From: Lingula anatina
Taxonomy: Eukaryota > Brachiopoda > Lingulata > Lingulida > Lingulidae
Assembly (NCBI RefSeq): GCF_001039355.2
Contig: NW_019773592.1
Span: 596,800-660,799, forward strand
Reading direction: 5' to 3'
DNA length: 64,000 bases
The notes beneath the pieces were generated by a model. It did no database searches. It was not told the origin of the DNA and saw only the letters and a program-made list of their open reading frames with translations. Shown in pieces: positions 1 to 15,193 of this stretch; within the stretch, counting starts at the first letter, position 1, and each line of letters opens with the position of its first letter. The position numbers and the translations under genes are program-made.

Positions 1-3000
1 TATTGAAGGCTTTTTCTTTATTATACTGCTTTGATGTAAATAGGTTTAGTTGTATTGTGATGGAAAGATAATTTGATGCAACTACCTCCCCTTCAAAAAT
101 TTTAACAAGTCTCATAAATCTTACAGAGTGTTGTCAAAAATTTTGTCATTCAGATATTGTAATTAAATAAACCCCTCCCCCTTCTCCCCCAAAATTTATT
201 TTTAAAAAGTTCAGGTGATGACCCAATCCCCAGCAGTAGCTTACTTTTTGCTTGCTCCCCACAAATCCATCTACACAGCAGTGAAGCCTGTACCATACTC
301 AGCATATTAATGTTAATTCCCATACAATTTCTCCATGTCGGTTAGCCACAGATAACTCACCTATGTTAACCAACACATAAATCTTTACTAAGAGTCTGTT
401 GTACTCGCTGACTTCCCATACTCCAGTTTGTTTATTACCAGACTGTGTTGGTTTTACCAAGTAAGCATATGTTTTTGCCACGCATTTCTTCAGACTTAGC
501 TTTTTGTTTTATAGACCGAGGATTTATTTTTTTCAAATTTTAGTTTAATGAGTTTCAACAGAAATTGGAGGTTCATACAAATTATATTTACGGATATACA
601 GGTATTATTTTTTATTCTAAATTTCACTTTTTTATCTTAGAAAATTGAATTCTTCCATACCCTGTGACTAAGCATAACAAATTATAGCCAGAAATCAAAA
701 TTAAAAAATAAAAAACTGGTAAGTTACCTAGGTCGGTAGACATAAAAGAGATTCACGTATGTCAACAATCAACTAGCTCCCCAAACAACACAGGTTAACT
801 ACACTATTAACTCAACTTAATGGTCCATTTACACACACGGACAGCCCCTCTGCAGCAGTCAAAGTACTGTTGAAAGAGTGGGTAAAAAATATCAACAATT
901 TGGCTAAACTGCTGTTTATTCTGAAAATTCAGACATGAAATTAATTCAAAAGTTAAAAGTAATTTAAATAAATAATAGGGATGTGGAGTAAAAGCTGTGA
1001 AGCGTGGTAGTGATGTTTCAGATGTTTAAAGGACGATGCATGTATTAGGTATGGGTGTGATTTAACCGTGTCATTACAGTCATTAAATGGGTGTCTATAG
1101 GGTTAATGTCCAGACGTGGATGACCACAGTTAACACATTACACCTGTCGGAATGACCAAAAGCGCCCAGTCACAGGCCCATAGGATGTAACAGAGAGGGG
1201 TAGTGGACAGTGAATAGGGTCGTTAAAGTGTCATCTTGCCCATTAGAGAGTGAATGGAGGGGAGGGGGATAATTAAAATTGACTTTCCTAAATATATACT
1301 CAAGATATTCATTTCTCCCTGTAATGTCTAGACAAGTACCTGTCTTCTGTATTCAGTGGTTATGTAATCAGTTTGACAGTCCGATTATTATGGTGTTAGC
1401 CAGTCTATTTGCCTTTCTTTAAGGTGATTTCAAAGAGGTTTTGATGGACTGGTTTAAGCAAAGTTGCTCGTACATTTACTCTTTGAAAAATATAACATGC
1501 AGGGTGGGTAGTATGCACAGGTACTGGAACAAAAAACAACTGTAATTTGTACAGTAACTGGCCAAATCCTCTGCATAAAAAAGATAGCTAATGGGTATGA
1601 ATTGTAAATTCATCCCATTAGTGAATACTGTAACTGTTAAAACAGCCGCTTAGATGACAGGGACTCATCCAAAGTTCCACACTGATGTTTTTCCAACTAG
1701 GCAATCACTCTTCTTCTTTGTGCAATTTCCTTCTTAAAATCAAATCACCCATTGAACATAAATTATAGAAACTTTGTTTTAAGATAAAGAGAGAGAGGGA
1801 GAGGGGAGGGGCAACCATATCACTCACCCCTCCCCCCAAAACCAACTGAAATTAATCTTATCTCTTTCTTTATTTTTGTGATGCCCTGTAGGTCAATGCC
1901 ATCACCTGTCTGTGAACTGCTCTCTTCACTTACCTATTATGTCTGTAATAGTGTGAAGAGAGAAACCCCACGGATCAGGTGGTTCAAGTTAAACACTATA
2001 TACCCCGCCTCCCATGTGTCACTGCTGGACCGAGGCACATCTGCTACTTTACTTGAAGTAACATGAGTTCATGAAAGGTGTCAGAAAATGTTCATCATCA
2101 TAATTTTCCTTTTTTTCAAAGGAGAATTTCAGAAGATAATGTCTGACAGATCCCATCCATTCAAAGTGTTTGTTCTTTATGCAGTGTCATATAGTCACCC
2201 GCTCTTAACCTAATGACTATTTTTTAACCTGTCCATTTTCTTCGGAGAAAAATCACCTTATTTTCCATGGTGTATTCATGATGTGAAGATATGTTCTCAA
2301 ATTAATCATTTTCAAGGATTTCTATTAATTCTAAACATTTTCAGATTTAATTTTATCAGTCACTCAGGATCCAGTTTATGCTATTGTGAAATGCCACTTG
2401 TGTTCAGGTCCCAAAGTCTTTCAGAACAAAGTCGACAACTCTAAGCAGAGCATATCTTCAATGTTGTTTTCTCATTTCACTACAATCCTTGGTTATTTCA
2501 TGCCACTACTTAGTCATTGCAAATATTCAGACGTGACTTTCAAGAACAAATAAGTTGTCTGTAAGAGCTTTAGTTTTAAATGTCCTATAAAGTCAATATA
2601 TAACATGAATGTGAAGTGTAAGATAAATGCATAGAAAGAGAAATGTACTTCCATTTTGTCGTAACAGATGCTAAATAAACAACAGGTATTGACATATGCC
2701 TTTTGCAACATGTAGTCTGATAACAATTGCCATTTTTTTTACTGTTATATCTTACATTTTTGGCAAAGTCTTTAGTTTTTACAGACTAAATTGTTTTCTT
2801 TGTTGGTATCTTTTTGGTTTTTTTTTCACTTTCAGACTGTGCATTCCTTCCCTTTCATCTTGTAATTTGAACATGGAGTGTCTTTTGTTTCTCAACAATT
2901 GAACAATTCTTTTATATCTACCTCACAAATTCTAAAAGTAATGTCCCTCCAATAATGCACCACCACTCCTATATTGTATCTGTCTCGAGCATCTATCTTT

Positions 3001-4748
3001 AAATAAATATCTGTCTGACTTGATATGCGTTTCACATAGCTTAACATGCATGTCGCTACATTGGTCTAGCACGCAAATGATAACTACACAGGATATGATG
3101 CTTTTTCTGGCACCGGAGTTTTGTTCAGATACACAGATTTTGCCGAGTCAGCATGAAAAACATTAACAGTACATTTCTCACCAGGCGGATTGATTGCTGA
3201 TGTGTTTTTGCATGCAATAGAGAACAATATTTACTCGGTTCTCTTTTAATGGCGATGTAATTTCTTATACTAATTGGTGCACAGTGGAAATGTGACTGGG
3301 TGCACGTCGACAGTTCTATGTTAATTCTGACTCAGGATACATGATAAGGCCTATTGCGTACTTCTAAAAATAATCATGTCAGTGAAATATGGTGCTAGAA
3401 AACCTTGTTTAATGTGTTTTGCAAGTGTTTCTGAAAATAAGAAGTAAAATCTATTTGTTTTAAATTCCTTGAGTGTGAACAATTAATGAGACAAAATATT
3501 TTGATAAGGATAATTGTGAAAATACATAAACTTTTTTTCCACACCTTCTCCAGCTGTCATATTTTTAAAAACAAAATTCAATCTGCAAAATTCCATCAGA
3601 ATAAGAGTAACAGTGTCTGCCCTGTCTGCCATGCTTTAATTCCTTTTATGCCAGTGACACTAGGAGAAACTGTCTGAGGTCTACAAGATATTTACACTAT
3701 CTACAACTCAGCGGTACATTACAGAAACATTTATGCAGACACATGGGTAGAAAAACCAAGCGCCACTGTGTTACACGTGTCAGTCACACCATGGGGTGAC
3801 AATGGAGTTGACGTCCCATTACATTCCAACTCTGTAACTGGGTTTTACTACCACCACTATGACCATAACACCTGTTATAATTACACAGTTTTCTTACATT
3901 GGTTTATATTGTTTGTATGCAATGGATATTACTATTACGGTATAAATTTGATTGCTCACCACCCTATAGGTTAGCTGTGGATGTTACAAAAACAGTGCTG
4001 CCAGACGATCAAGAAGCTACATGACAGCAACATCAACAACAACACAGTAATACAGCAGCAATGTATTACACATTCCAGACATGATTACCTTTATTCTAAA
4101 CACAACATTGTTGATGGTCATTGGTCAAGGAGGTGGGGGGGGGGGGGGAAGGGAAGAAGGAGAAATTTTAAAATGGAAAGTCATTTAATTTAGTTAACAA
4201 TAAGATTTCAGCTGTAAGGTTCCTTTAAGAATACCACAAATTGGTCAATGATTTTCACAAATCTTTAGAACAAAGACTAGGAGGCATTCTTCTGCTTACC
4301 CTGGTAGAGGAAATATAAGAAAATAGCCCACTTCTTCCCCCCCCCCTCCACTTTTGCTCCAGAGTAACCAGACCCCTTGGCCACTGTAAGCCCAGTAGAG
4401 TCTCTCCCTCTGGTTTACAATATGTCAACAGTAGTGGTCACGCTGATGCATTGTTAGCACAACAAATACTGCAGCCGTCAGTGTGGATTTACCACAATAC
4501 AGGTAAAAACTACAGACTAGGTGGAGAGCGTGTACAAACAACAGGTAGATAAAGTGGACAGTGGAACTCAAAATTTAATGACCACTCTGCATCTGGCTTG
4601 GAGTTCTAAGTATATGCTATCTAGGAGAATGGTAGCCATTTTTAAAAATCAGTTCTTATGGGTGAATTATTTAATGTACTAGTACAGTGTGGTTAAAAGT
4701 GGGACACATACATTTCAATATTTAAAAAAGTATTTAAAATTTGCTTCA

Positions 4749-4749
<1 letters not shown>

Positions 4750-4820
<71 letters not shown>
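4750..4820. repeat. (TA)n microsatellite
   Basis: Uninterrupted alternating TA for about 70 bp. The minus-strand frame across it (repeating Tyr-Ile) is not a gene. Confidence 0.97.
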
Positions 4821-4822
<2 letters not shown>

Positions 4823-6085
4823 CAGCTAAACTCTAAGTATATGAACACCTGATCTTTATGACACAGTACAGGCCAGACAAAAATGGAGTTAGGGCACAAG
4901 GTTTTGCTTAAAGTATGGTAAAGGCATTAAGTCATATGGGTTTTAAAAAGCAAGTAAAAATTTTAATTAGTCCATGTTCATATTCTAGACTTTGCCAGGC
5001 TCTGAAATATACACAGCCATCACTCTTTCTTTAATCCCATTAGCTAATGCCTCACCTTATGTGATGCCCCATTATAGCAATTATATCATCAACAGGTATT
5101 TGTGAGTTAATTAATCCCATGTTCCCAATCACACTGAAGTTCTCTGCAATGTATTAATGAATTAAATTAATGAGTACAGTAGAATTGATTAAGTCTTTGC
5201 TGTTAATTAGGACTGGGGGTAACCAAGTGCATTTAGGCAGAGGGATAGGGATTATGACAAGTTACAGTTAAATATGCTGACTTTCCAAACATCAAACAGA
5301 AGTTTGTAAACTTGTTTGCTATGTTGTTCACTGACCACTTTACCTCAATGGCACAGGAGTGGAGATAACGCTATTACTGGATTTATTCGATTGCTCGCCA
5401 CTCAATAGGTTTTGCTATTTTCGCCTTCAGACAATAAAGTGAACGCTACAATTAATACAAAGACTGATGTAATATTTTGGATTGAGTCTTCACACTAAAT
5501 TAACAAGAGGGTTCAAGGTAAATATTATCCAGAACTTGTAAGGTTTAACCAGTGTAACATGTAGGCGAGAGTGAAAAGTCAAGAAGTCTTGAATGCTGCA
5601 GATTAACATCAGTAAACTGAAAGTTATTATGAGGTCCAGCTTATGGACATTTGCATTAGTGAGAGCTTTTTTGTTGTTGTTGTTGTTTTTTTTTACTTCA
5701 AATGGCATTGTAAATTGCATGAGAAGGGGGTGGGGTTCTTTCTGTATATGTTTTAGCACAATTTTAAAAACAATTTTCATGTATTAGATAGCAAAATTGG
5801 TTTAAAAATGAGAAAACTGGAATCCATAGTAGAGCTCCCAGCATTTGTGACAATCTTTATGAACATATCTTTGGGAAAATATGCCAGTTTGCACAAGGCA
5901 CATTTTTTTCATAATCTTGGTAATTTGTAAACCACAAGCATAACACATGTTTAACAACCATGACTTTTTATTATACAATGAGTATTGTTGGTCTGCTAAA
6001 TTTTCTCCTGGCATATGCTGAGAAAGTAGTTGCCGTGTGGACCTTAGAGTCACATAGTTGCATTAAAACATTTCATGTATATCAC

Positions 6086-6202
6086 ATCTCCATGACAACG
6101 GCAGCAACAGACATACCTATGCACTTTTTATAGCTTTAAAAATTGTCTTTTAATTTCACCTTTGGCTGGTCTGCCAAGTTTGCCACCCGTTGCCATGGTT
6201 AC
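6086..6202. promoter_or_regulatory. Pair of X-box-like (RFX-binding) motifs
   Basis: Positions 6189-6202 read GTTGCCATGGTTAC, which fits the RFX X-box consensus RYYNCYATGGYNAC at every position. About 100 bp upstream, 6086-6099 (ATCTCCATGACAAC) fits with one mismatch. X-boxes recruit RFX factors, typically at promoters of ciliary and some immune or neural genes. No gene start is recognised within several kb, so this would be a distal element or a chance match. The motif is partly palindromic and works in either orientation. Confidence 0.35.
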
Positions 6203-9200
6203 CCATAAACTGTGCCGTTTGGTAACATTAAAACATCATTACGTGTTAGAGGTCTTGTCACTTTCAGTTTTTAGGGTTCTGATTGCATTTTGGGAAGAGG
6301 GTTTGAAAAGCGAGTTTTTCACATGCCGTCATGTCTCGAAAGAAGATTGAAAATGTTTGTGGTGGAAGTTTTATGATGCGCAGCTTCAGTCTTGCCTTTC
6401 AAGCTTTTAAAACAGGTTTTACCTTCTAATGTAATAACACGTATGTGCTGTGCTAATACTAGTCTGCAAATAAACATTTCCTCAATCCTTCTCTACACTC
6501 CTCCCTCCCTCCCTCCCTCATTCTCTTCCCCCCCCCCCCCTTAGCTCACATTCTTTATCATGAAATGTTTTGCACTGATTTGTCAAAGAACTTAATTTCA
6601 AGTCAAATTAAGAATTATTTTTGGAATCGTCTTAGGGGAGAAGCACAGTCCTCAATAAAGGTTTAAAACAACATGGGATATCAGCAGTCTGCCAATTTCA
6701 AAGGGTACATTCAAGAATCAACAGTCTAAAGTTTAATACTCATTGACAGCTTGTCTCAGCCTCTGTGGCCTTCTTAAACAGATGACTTGCATCCACATAA
6801 CTTTGAATATATGTGTTCCATCTTTTGGATTACCTCTGTGAGGCTCCCCCTCCCCCCTCCCCCCCACACAACACATATGCCTGTGTGGCTCTTAATAGGA
6901 TGGTTGAACATATTATACTTTTATTCAAAGAAAATATAAGGTAAACCTCATTTGTTTATCTACTCTGAGAAAAACTGTGCAAAATATTAGTCTGAATTTA
7001 ATGTATGGATATGTTGATGGGACATCTCCGAACACTGGTGTAAGAGGCTCCCATCATGTGTGTTAATGTGTAGTATGGTTTGTAAACTTTCTAAATGCCA
7101 GACAACCAGAATGGCTGACACAGAGAGTGAAGGTTAGTACAGCACAGGGGAGATGGAACAGTGAAAATGTGTTAAATAACCTTGAAAAAAAAATACGGGC
7201 AAATATCACTTGATGGTACTGCTTGGGCATCTGCTTCAAGTTCAGCATCTGTATCTGTAGTCTTTAAGATTGGGGTCGGAATGCAGAGGAATGGCATGGT
7301 AGCTAGACTTTACCATAGTGTTGCTGTACTAGTTTTGTTAAAGAGAAATGTGTTAAGGAACCTTGAAAAATGAAAAATATATACACGTCAGGGTTTTTTG
7401 TTTAGGCATCTGCTTAGTGTTTGGATGTACTTTTAAAAGTAAAAGCGTGTTGTCTCATGTTGCAGCAGACAGGAGCTCTAGAATGTGATGTGAATACTGA
7501 TTCCAAACTAACTAAAATATACTAAGGTGATAAATGTTTGCTAATATCCTATTACATTCTAACCACAATTGTGAATTTTTATTTCTTGATTAAAAAATAC
7601 AGTTGCCCAGGCATTAGAAGAAATATTTAAATAACAAAGACTTCATTTTTGTAATCTTATAGTTCAGTTAGAGATTGGTATTTTATGACAACCTATTTTT
7701 ATTTAGACAATTACCATCTTTTCAAAACCTTGATGTTTCATTTTTTTACTGTTCATTAATATATTAGATTACTCACTTAATACCCAATATACAGAATATC
7801 TAGATAGAGTCTCACAGTTTGTTTGCCAATTACCATATAGCCGTCAAACCTCCAACAAGATAGCTTCATCATTCTGAGACTGTCTAGTTGATGGTACCAA
7901 AGTAAGGGGAAAAACACTCAGCTATTGGATTTGACAGAGGGAACAATGCAACTAACAAGATACTGAAAGATTTCATCAGTCTGTTTTTTCAACACTGCCA
8001 CAGTTGTTAATGGAATGAAATCACCAGCCGTGGCATTCCATTGGAGGGTATGGTTGACAGATAACTGCCAGCGAAGTACTGAATTGGAACAGAGAGCATT
8101 AAACTGCTTCAATATGACATATTACTATGAAAATAGTTGATGGCAAGTACAGGATTATTACTGAAGTACACCACAAGTGACATCTAGCCAAAATAGATAG
8201 ATTAATGAATAAATGATAAGTGGAATAATAATTATGATAATGTTATAAAGAAAAAGTGTGGGGAGTTAAGAAATTTTGTTATATGTTAGGAGAGGCTGAC
8301 AGTTCATAAAGTACACTTTGAAAGGCATTTTTCTACTGAAAAATTCAACCAGGAGCATATGGAGTATAAAGTTAATATAGAAAGCAGAGTGAACTACTGT
8401 ATTCAGTTTAAATTTCTTCACTTCTCTCTCTCTCAGCTGCTCCCCCTGCCAGACAAAATCTGTAGGGAATTCGAAGTGGAACACGAAGCCTGTTTGTGCT
8501 ATACAGTTACAGTGTTATGGTTGTTGAACTTGTATATTTTGGCAATTTCATGTCCTTGTGAGCATCTAAAACCCATGGTGTTGATAGATCAGAGGAAAGA
8601 ATGCAAGATATGTGACAAATCAACAAGAAACTATTGACAAAAGTTTCTTTGGTCAGATGCACTGGTATGACCACTCAGAAAATTAAGTCTAGTGAAGTGG
8701 ATAGTCAAACTTATTGTTGTTATGAATATTCTACGTGCTCAAGCTGCATTAAGTTATCAACACAAGCCATTATGTAACCAACACAAAATACTGAGAAAAG
8801 GTTCCATGGTCAAATACACAATCAGGTGCTATTATAACCAATGAATAAATATCAGATTTCGTTACTTTTATTCCCCCAAAATATCTGATATAAAAGTATC
8901 CAACTGATTGTCCGACTTCTTTGATAAATGATCAACAGAAAAATATTGAAATTTTAATAATTATTTGCCTTAGAAATAATCTTCATGGTCAGGTATTTGG
9001 TATATTTTAAAGCAACTGGTCACTTGAGTGGTCAAGTTTCTCAGGTCTATTAGGGACTGACCAGAACAGGTGCTTGCGGTGCAATGACCCCTGGAAACCA
9101 ATTAAGCTGGACATGGGACAATAGAGCAGGGAGCAAACAGGCGAGAAAAATTGTGTATCATGCATGCGTTAATGGCGTCCCCTGCTTGGCACAAACTTTG

Positions 9201-11421
9201 ACAACAGTGACCACTGTCCTCTAGCATGGTCAATGTCCCCATGTGAGAGTTTTGGACATAAATGTTTTGACAGGGGATGGGAAAATTCACAGCCAGACGA
9301 GACTTACCAAACTTTACAGGCTAAATAGAAGGCTGGCAAGGCTTAAAATATTTTTCTTTGTGATTGGAGAATTTAAAGAATTGTCTATCAAAAAATGAAG
9401 TTAAAGATGTATCAATTTTGTGGTGTTTGTTTAAGCTGTTGGTAAAAAGATGGAATTTCCTTTCTTGTATTTTCAATTTGTGGTTTAAAATAGGCACTCA
9501 GTAGTGAAAGCTAGAATATTACAATTTGAAAAATGTCACAAAAAATTGAGGAACTGGTAACAACAACATGAAGTATTTTGAGCACAAGAGAACAGCTGGT
9601 GATTTCACCAAAAAGAATACTTGAAAAATAAATGAAGAATACAAATCTACTCCCAACATTCAATTAGACTTGGTAGGAGGGAGAAAATGAGGCAGCCATC
9701 TCCCCCTGCTCCCTGAATTACTATCCCCAATGTAATCCCGTAGATCAACACACCCCGCATTCCGCGGTCCAGAGTTACCTGGCAATCTGCACCATAATAT
9801 TGATACAGGGCACTTTACATGGCTCTTCAGACACTGCGGTAAACAGGGCGATTTATACAGCATCCGGTCCATTATTGAATATAAAACCTTCCAGAAACGT
9901 GGATAAGGAACGCAGTTAAGCATCTTTTGGGAACTGTCAATTTGTTTTGTAGTGTTATTTTTTGTGCTTGCCCTTTGTGAATTCAATTTTGTTGTGAACT
10001 TTATTGGATAATGTTCGCTGTTTTAGAATTTGATTTCACTGTAGATCTGATTGGATAATGTACATCACAGGTTTTGTATTATGTTGGTCACAGAATATAA
10101 ATATTGTCTTTGTTGAGGACATGTTAGTTATCATGTCAGTTTGATACAAATCAAAGCAGCCATTTGCCCATCTTCCATCTACAAGTACATGATATAAATA
10201 TACAGTTTTAAACTGGCAGTATAAAGAACATTCATGTGATGAAAAGTAATTCAAATGTGATGAAAGATTTATGTGTATTTGCTAGACATTCTCAAGTATT
10301 CTTAAAATTGTGACGATACTGCAGTCATTATTTTTGGGTTAAAAACACCTTTTCAGTGCACATATTAAAGGTAAAAAACTGCATTATTCACTATGACAAC
10401 AAACAGATTTGGAATGAATGGAAACTTTAAAGAACTTTGAGGGCAAATTTGATAGAAAAATTGGAGTACAGAGATTGTTTGGCTATTGATATGCAGGACA
10501 GTGTTTTCAGGTTTGTTCCGTGGCATTTGGCAAGCTGCCAGCCTCATTGCACGTCTGCATCACCTGACACTGGTGGGTGCTGGGGGAGAGGATGAGGGAA
10601 ATGGTGACAGTTAAAGATTTTTGAAATGCAGAAGGGGGGTTTTATGGACATAAAAGAAAGATAATATGTAATAATGTTTTTCACTATTATGCATTCAGAT
10701 ACAACTATATTAGATAAAATAATTCCCAGAAGTCCATTTGTTGACATGCCAATCATTCGCATTATTCTCCAAATATACTACTGATAATACTGAAACACTA
10801 ATTACTTGCAGAGGTAGCCACATAAAACTAAAGTTTGTACTGTCATGTATAGTTTACTACACCATTCTGTCTTCTTTAAATAAGACTATTTTTGAATTAA
10901 AAAATTAAAAACGGAGATGAATGCAGACTGATAAAATATGTGTATTTTGCACCTCTTTCGTTCTCCCCTATAAAAATGGAGCAGTTTATGTTTGCTTAGT
11001 GGGGGTATTTGAGTGCTTCGGGCAGTTTCTCCTTCATTCTCTATTAATACATAGAGTTATTTGAAAGAAGGACTCCATTTTGTAAAATAAGTTAAAGAGT
11101 CACTAGTTCTGGTGTTGACAGGTTGTAATTTGGGAAAAATACATTTTGAAATTCCACTTGAAAATACATATGTCAATATTGTACTTAAAGACTTGTACTG
11201 TAACAGTGAACAGATTTATGTGGGCTGACATTAGAATTATTCCACACATTAAGAAACTGAAAAAATGTGAAACTCATCACTGTAATGGTTCTATTTGTTT
11301 TTCTAAGTGTTAAAAGAAAATGTCAGGGAACATTATTCACAAGGTGTATTATGTCATGTTTTTTATTGTATTTATCACCTTTCTCTGAGCACCAGAATAT
11401 GTTGTGTTCCTTTCAGTCTTA

Positions 11422-11685
11422 GGGACCATTCCCAGACATTGTAGTACTAAATGTGGATCGATCTATCTCAAAGGGGATTTTTGCTAAATTGCAGTCAACT
11501 TAAGTGGCTTAGATGTCTGTCATGCCTTCTGAAGCTACTAGGGGGTAATTTTAATTAAACTTATCGCTTAGCAGCTTCAGTAGGCTTGCAGATATCCAAG
11601 CTGCTTAAGCTGAAAGCACTTTGGCAAAAATCTCCTCTGAGATAGATTGATCCTGTTAGATCGATCTAGGTAAGGGAACCTAGTC
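11422..11685. mobile_element. MITE family A, copy 1 (PIF/Harbinger-like)
   Basis: A 264-bp non-coding, largely palindromic element. It is flanked by TTA at 11419-11421 and 11686-11688. Ends begin GGGACCATTCCC on the left and, read inward from the right, GACTAGGTTCCC, followed by inward copies of GATCGATCTA. The interior is an imperfect palindrome around a centre rich in TTAATT. The 3-bp TWA duplication and terminal G-rich inverted repeats are typical of PIF/Harbinger MITEs (Tourist-like). Related copies lie at 15194 and 43163, and a degraded one near 16796. No transposase is present. Confidence 0.8.
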
Positions 11686-11688
11686 TTA

Positions 11689-14600
11689 CTCTTCATATTT
11701 CCAAATCCTTTTTGTCACCATCAGTCCCAGACTGCCTCATAAAACTCTGACCACAATATGGCACCCCACCACTAAGACAAGATCTTACAGGGAAGATGAC
11801 CCTTTGATGACCACTAAATAGGCATAACATGTGTCCCAAGGTCCAGTTACAGGTAATTCAACACATAGGGGCACCTGCCGGACGGGGTGGGATGCCTTTA
11901 TTCATCTGTCATTCTTCTTGCCCAGCTTATTTTTTACCCATTTTCTTCTCATACTTACAAGGGTGGAGCTTGTCAAATTTCCTTTGCATGATGGCGTCCA
12001 AGTGACATTTTTTTTAAAGGGAAGTTGAGACACATTACTTGTTTGATTTTATCTATTCATATCACTAATTCGAAAGTGTATTCATTTCGTCCTTAGTTTT
12101 AACTTTTAATTTTTTATATGTCATATTTTTTACTTTTATATTTTTTTTTTACTTTTTTGGGGGAACAAAACAAATGTTTTCCACGTCCATTATCTAGCTT
12201 AAACTAAATTAAAGAACACATAAGCCATGAAAAACATCTCGTATATGCAATATCATTGCAAACAGGTGATAGGTAGTGTTGTTTGTTTATTTTTCCTGAG
12301 TGAAATTCCTAACTGAGGGTCAGAAATGGTCTGTGGGGTCATTTTCGCCCACCTGTTGGATGGAGAGGGGGTATAAAGTGACCAATTGCTATTGGGCATG
12401 TTCTGAATTGCCTTCTATACAAGTAGCAGCTAGACCACCAGGTTGAAAATCAAAACCTAAAAGTTTGATTTGTATTCAAGTGGGAGCCTGTTTACCATGC
12501 AGGCCTTGGCTTAATGAGTTTTCACAAAGGAACTTCAGTCCGAAGTTAGTTTTTATTGTGAGACTGAAATGTTTGGTCACCCTCATCATCCACCTGTGGG
12601 ACAAGTCCTGGGCCAAAATCAGTACTTAATAAAGGCAGTCTGCTGAAATGATTTTTCAAAAATAATAACTATAGGTTAAAACATCAAACTTTTGTCTTTT
12701 TATGAAACAAGTAGGATATTTTCATCTCAAGTGAACTACTATTGTATTAATTTGAGTCAAAGAGGACTTAAATTTTAGGTTTGAAAAATACGACCAACTC
12801 TTGACAAGTAAGTTCTTTTGAGGAATCTACCCATGAGTTCCCTGTAGATGGTACTGGCCTTGCTATATTCAGTGTATAACTTCTCATGTTCACAAAATGT
12901 TGACGACTTGCTGTTAGGAAACATATTTCTTTTGCCAGTGTCATGCAGCATACTTCTTTTAATTGTGACAGTTTGTGACAGTTGTGACAGGCATTCCATA
13001 TTTAATAGAAAAGTTTGAGAACATTTCAAAATTATTATGGATGAAGTCTGTGCAATATGATGATGATCACTTTGACATGTTTATAAAATTCGTGACAGCT
13101 CAATCAGAAATTCTTTCAAAATCAACAAATTCTCCACAATGCAACAACCTGGCATACATAATAATTCATAATCGTACGTCAAATCTTATCATTGTTAAGT
13201 CCTTCACAGTTAAAAAACAGGTTTTTAAGATCACATAATGTAGAGAAACTGATCCAGTGAAAACGTAGGTGTCTGTTTAAAGATTCAACTCAGTTCAAAG
13301 TGAGCAAACAACACCTCTGTCCTGCAGTAACATTACACCTCCAGAGCGACAGTCTGTTTGATTTTGTTACTGGTGATGGATGACTGTGCAGCCATTGCTG
13401 AATGGGAAGAGGGATCTGGTTTCTGTGTTGGTTTTTTACTATTGATCTGTTTATTTCATGCTTGAAGGACTGCCAGGCACCCTGGGTGTTAGGGAGAAGA
13501 TTGAGACCCTTAGGGGAGAGTCGTTTCATTTTTTGGGATATATTTTAATATTGACTTTAGTAAGACCTTCGGCTAGTTATATGGTTCTAACAATGTTTCA
13601 AATATACTGCCAAGACATCCAGTTTCCATGTTATGAAAAAAAAAAAGAATGAGAAATTTTCATTCTTTAAAAAGAAGGTCTGTCCTTTTCAAATGGTCTT
13701 GCAACATGGAATATCTCGCAAATAATAGTTTTAAGCAGAAAAATTAAATTGAAATTCAGGGTAAGAAGTAAACAGTGAACGATAGGCTGTTTTGTTGAAG
13801 AACAATGCCACATCATATGGAATAGGACACATTTTTGTTTAGGATACAATGAATGTTATCAATTTAACAATAGTGATAATAGTGATAATAATAGCAAAAT
13901 GATAATTATGTTAAAGACTTCGTTGTTTTGTGTTGCACAGTAAGTAATCTCACCAAACACAATCAAACAGCAACTGCAGTCTCTTTCCCATCAAACACCT
14001 GCCGAAATTCCCAACCCATTGATCATCTTTCTTTACGCCCTCCCTTCTTTTCTCTCCTGCTCCTCAAAGACGCCATAGAAAGCCATGGTCCTGCTCTAGA
14101 ACTTACAAATTCGAGGCAGAACGTTGGATACTAAAGAGGGTGAAGAAATGATACCTGTTTTAGCACAATGGTAAAATTCCAAGTTTACAGCTCCCACTCC
14201 AAAAAAAAAAAAAAAAAAAAAAAAATGGAATCGGTGACATCCACACAAGAAAGAAATATGAACAATGGAAAAAAAATCGTCAAAAAGAGATTTAAAGAAA
14301 AAAGTCATCTGTGGAAACACAATGCTATTTGTACAGAGATCAATGGCTGGTTTGGGACTGAATAGCGTAAATTTACAAAAATACCACATAGAATACTGCA
14401 TAGCGGACTGGGAAATGTTTATGGTGATCTAAATAGGTTTGATAGACTAAGTGGGACCCATGGAAAAAAAACTGTAAGTTACAAAAGATGCTGCGCTGAT
14501 CATGAGGGCTGAGTTTTGTTTTCTTTGTTGTCTTCTTTTGGAAAATAAGAGGCTGTCTCAAATGAGAGGACAATTCTGAATATTTAAGTGCCACAGATTT

Positions 14601-15190
14601 GATGCGCCAAGACATTTGAAAACTATCCGCGATGCATCAAAATTCCATTAATATTAGGAGGGGATGTTACGAAGGCAAGCATAATGTTCATGAATACAAG
14701 ACTTACAATTTACTGCTTTTCAAGACTTTTGATGGGTGTATTGCCATAACTGTCAAGTGAACAGATAACAAGGATGGACAAAGATTTAAATGTATTCTGA
14801 AGAAATATGAAGACATATACTGTATGGGATGGACAAGTGTTTTCAGAAGTCAAACAATGGGATCTGTCTGCTGCAGATCGGAATATTTTGTGGTTTTTAA
14901 AGGTCAGATTATTATTTATGTTTTTTTTTTTAATTTAAATATAATTATACATATTCATGGTGTAGTTTTTTATTACGTATATACAAAAGAAGTGGTTTCT
15001 CCAACACAATTGCTATCAAATATATAGGTCCCACTTAATAAGAAAAAAAAACATTTTAAGACAATTTTGATTGTCAATTAGGACAACATTTTATGTAGAA
15101 AGACATTGTACACATAGCCATCTTTTAAACCAGTCCCCTGTGGCTTATAATCATATGCCTCACTTCCCTTCCCTCACTATCTCATGAATC
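11689..15190. other. Non-coding stretch between two MITE copies
   Basis: No supported exon. It contains poly-T and poly-A tracts (near 12141-12150 and 14201-14225) and scattered short open frames without family signature. Nothing else is seen. Confidence 0.5.
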
Positions 15191-15193
15191 TAA

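Larger units (their letters stand above)
1..11418. other. Intergenic or far-upstream region, no supported gene
   Basis: I see no exon here that can be joined to a recognisable protein on either strand. Open frames are short, have no family signature and mostly cross simple repeats. The stretch contains a (TA)n tract near 4750-4820, poly-C/poly-G tracts near 4132-4148 and 6529-6540, and the two X-box-like motifs described separately. A slightly GC-richer patch on the minus strand at about 9660-9990 ends in a CAG/GTAACT donor-like site near 9776, but no homology is recognised. It may belong to the 5' regulatory or intron region of the FBXL7-like gene downstream. Confidence 0.5.

Noticed and set aside
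9660-9986. 108-residue minus-strand frame in a GC-richer patch
   Set aside because: No family signature or joined exon found; one donor-like site alone is not enough.
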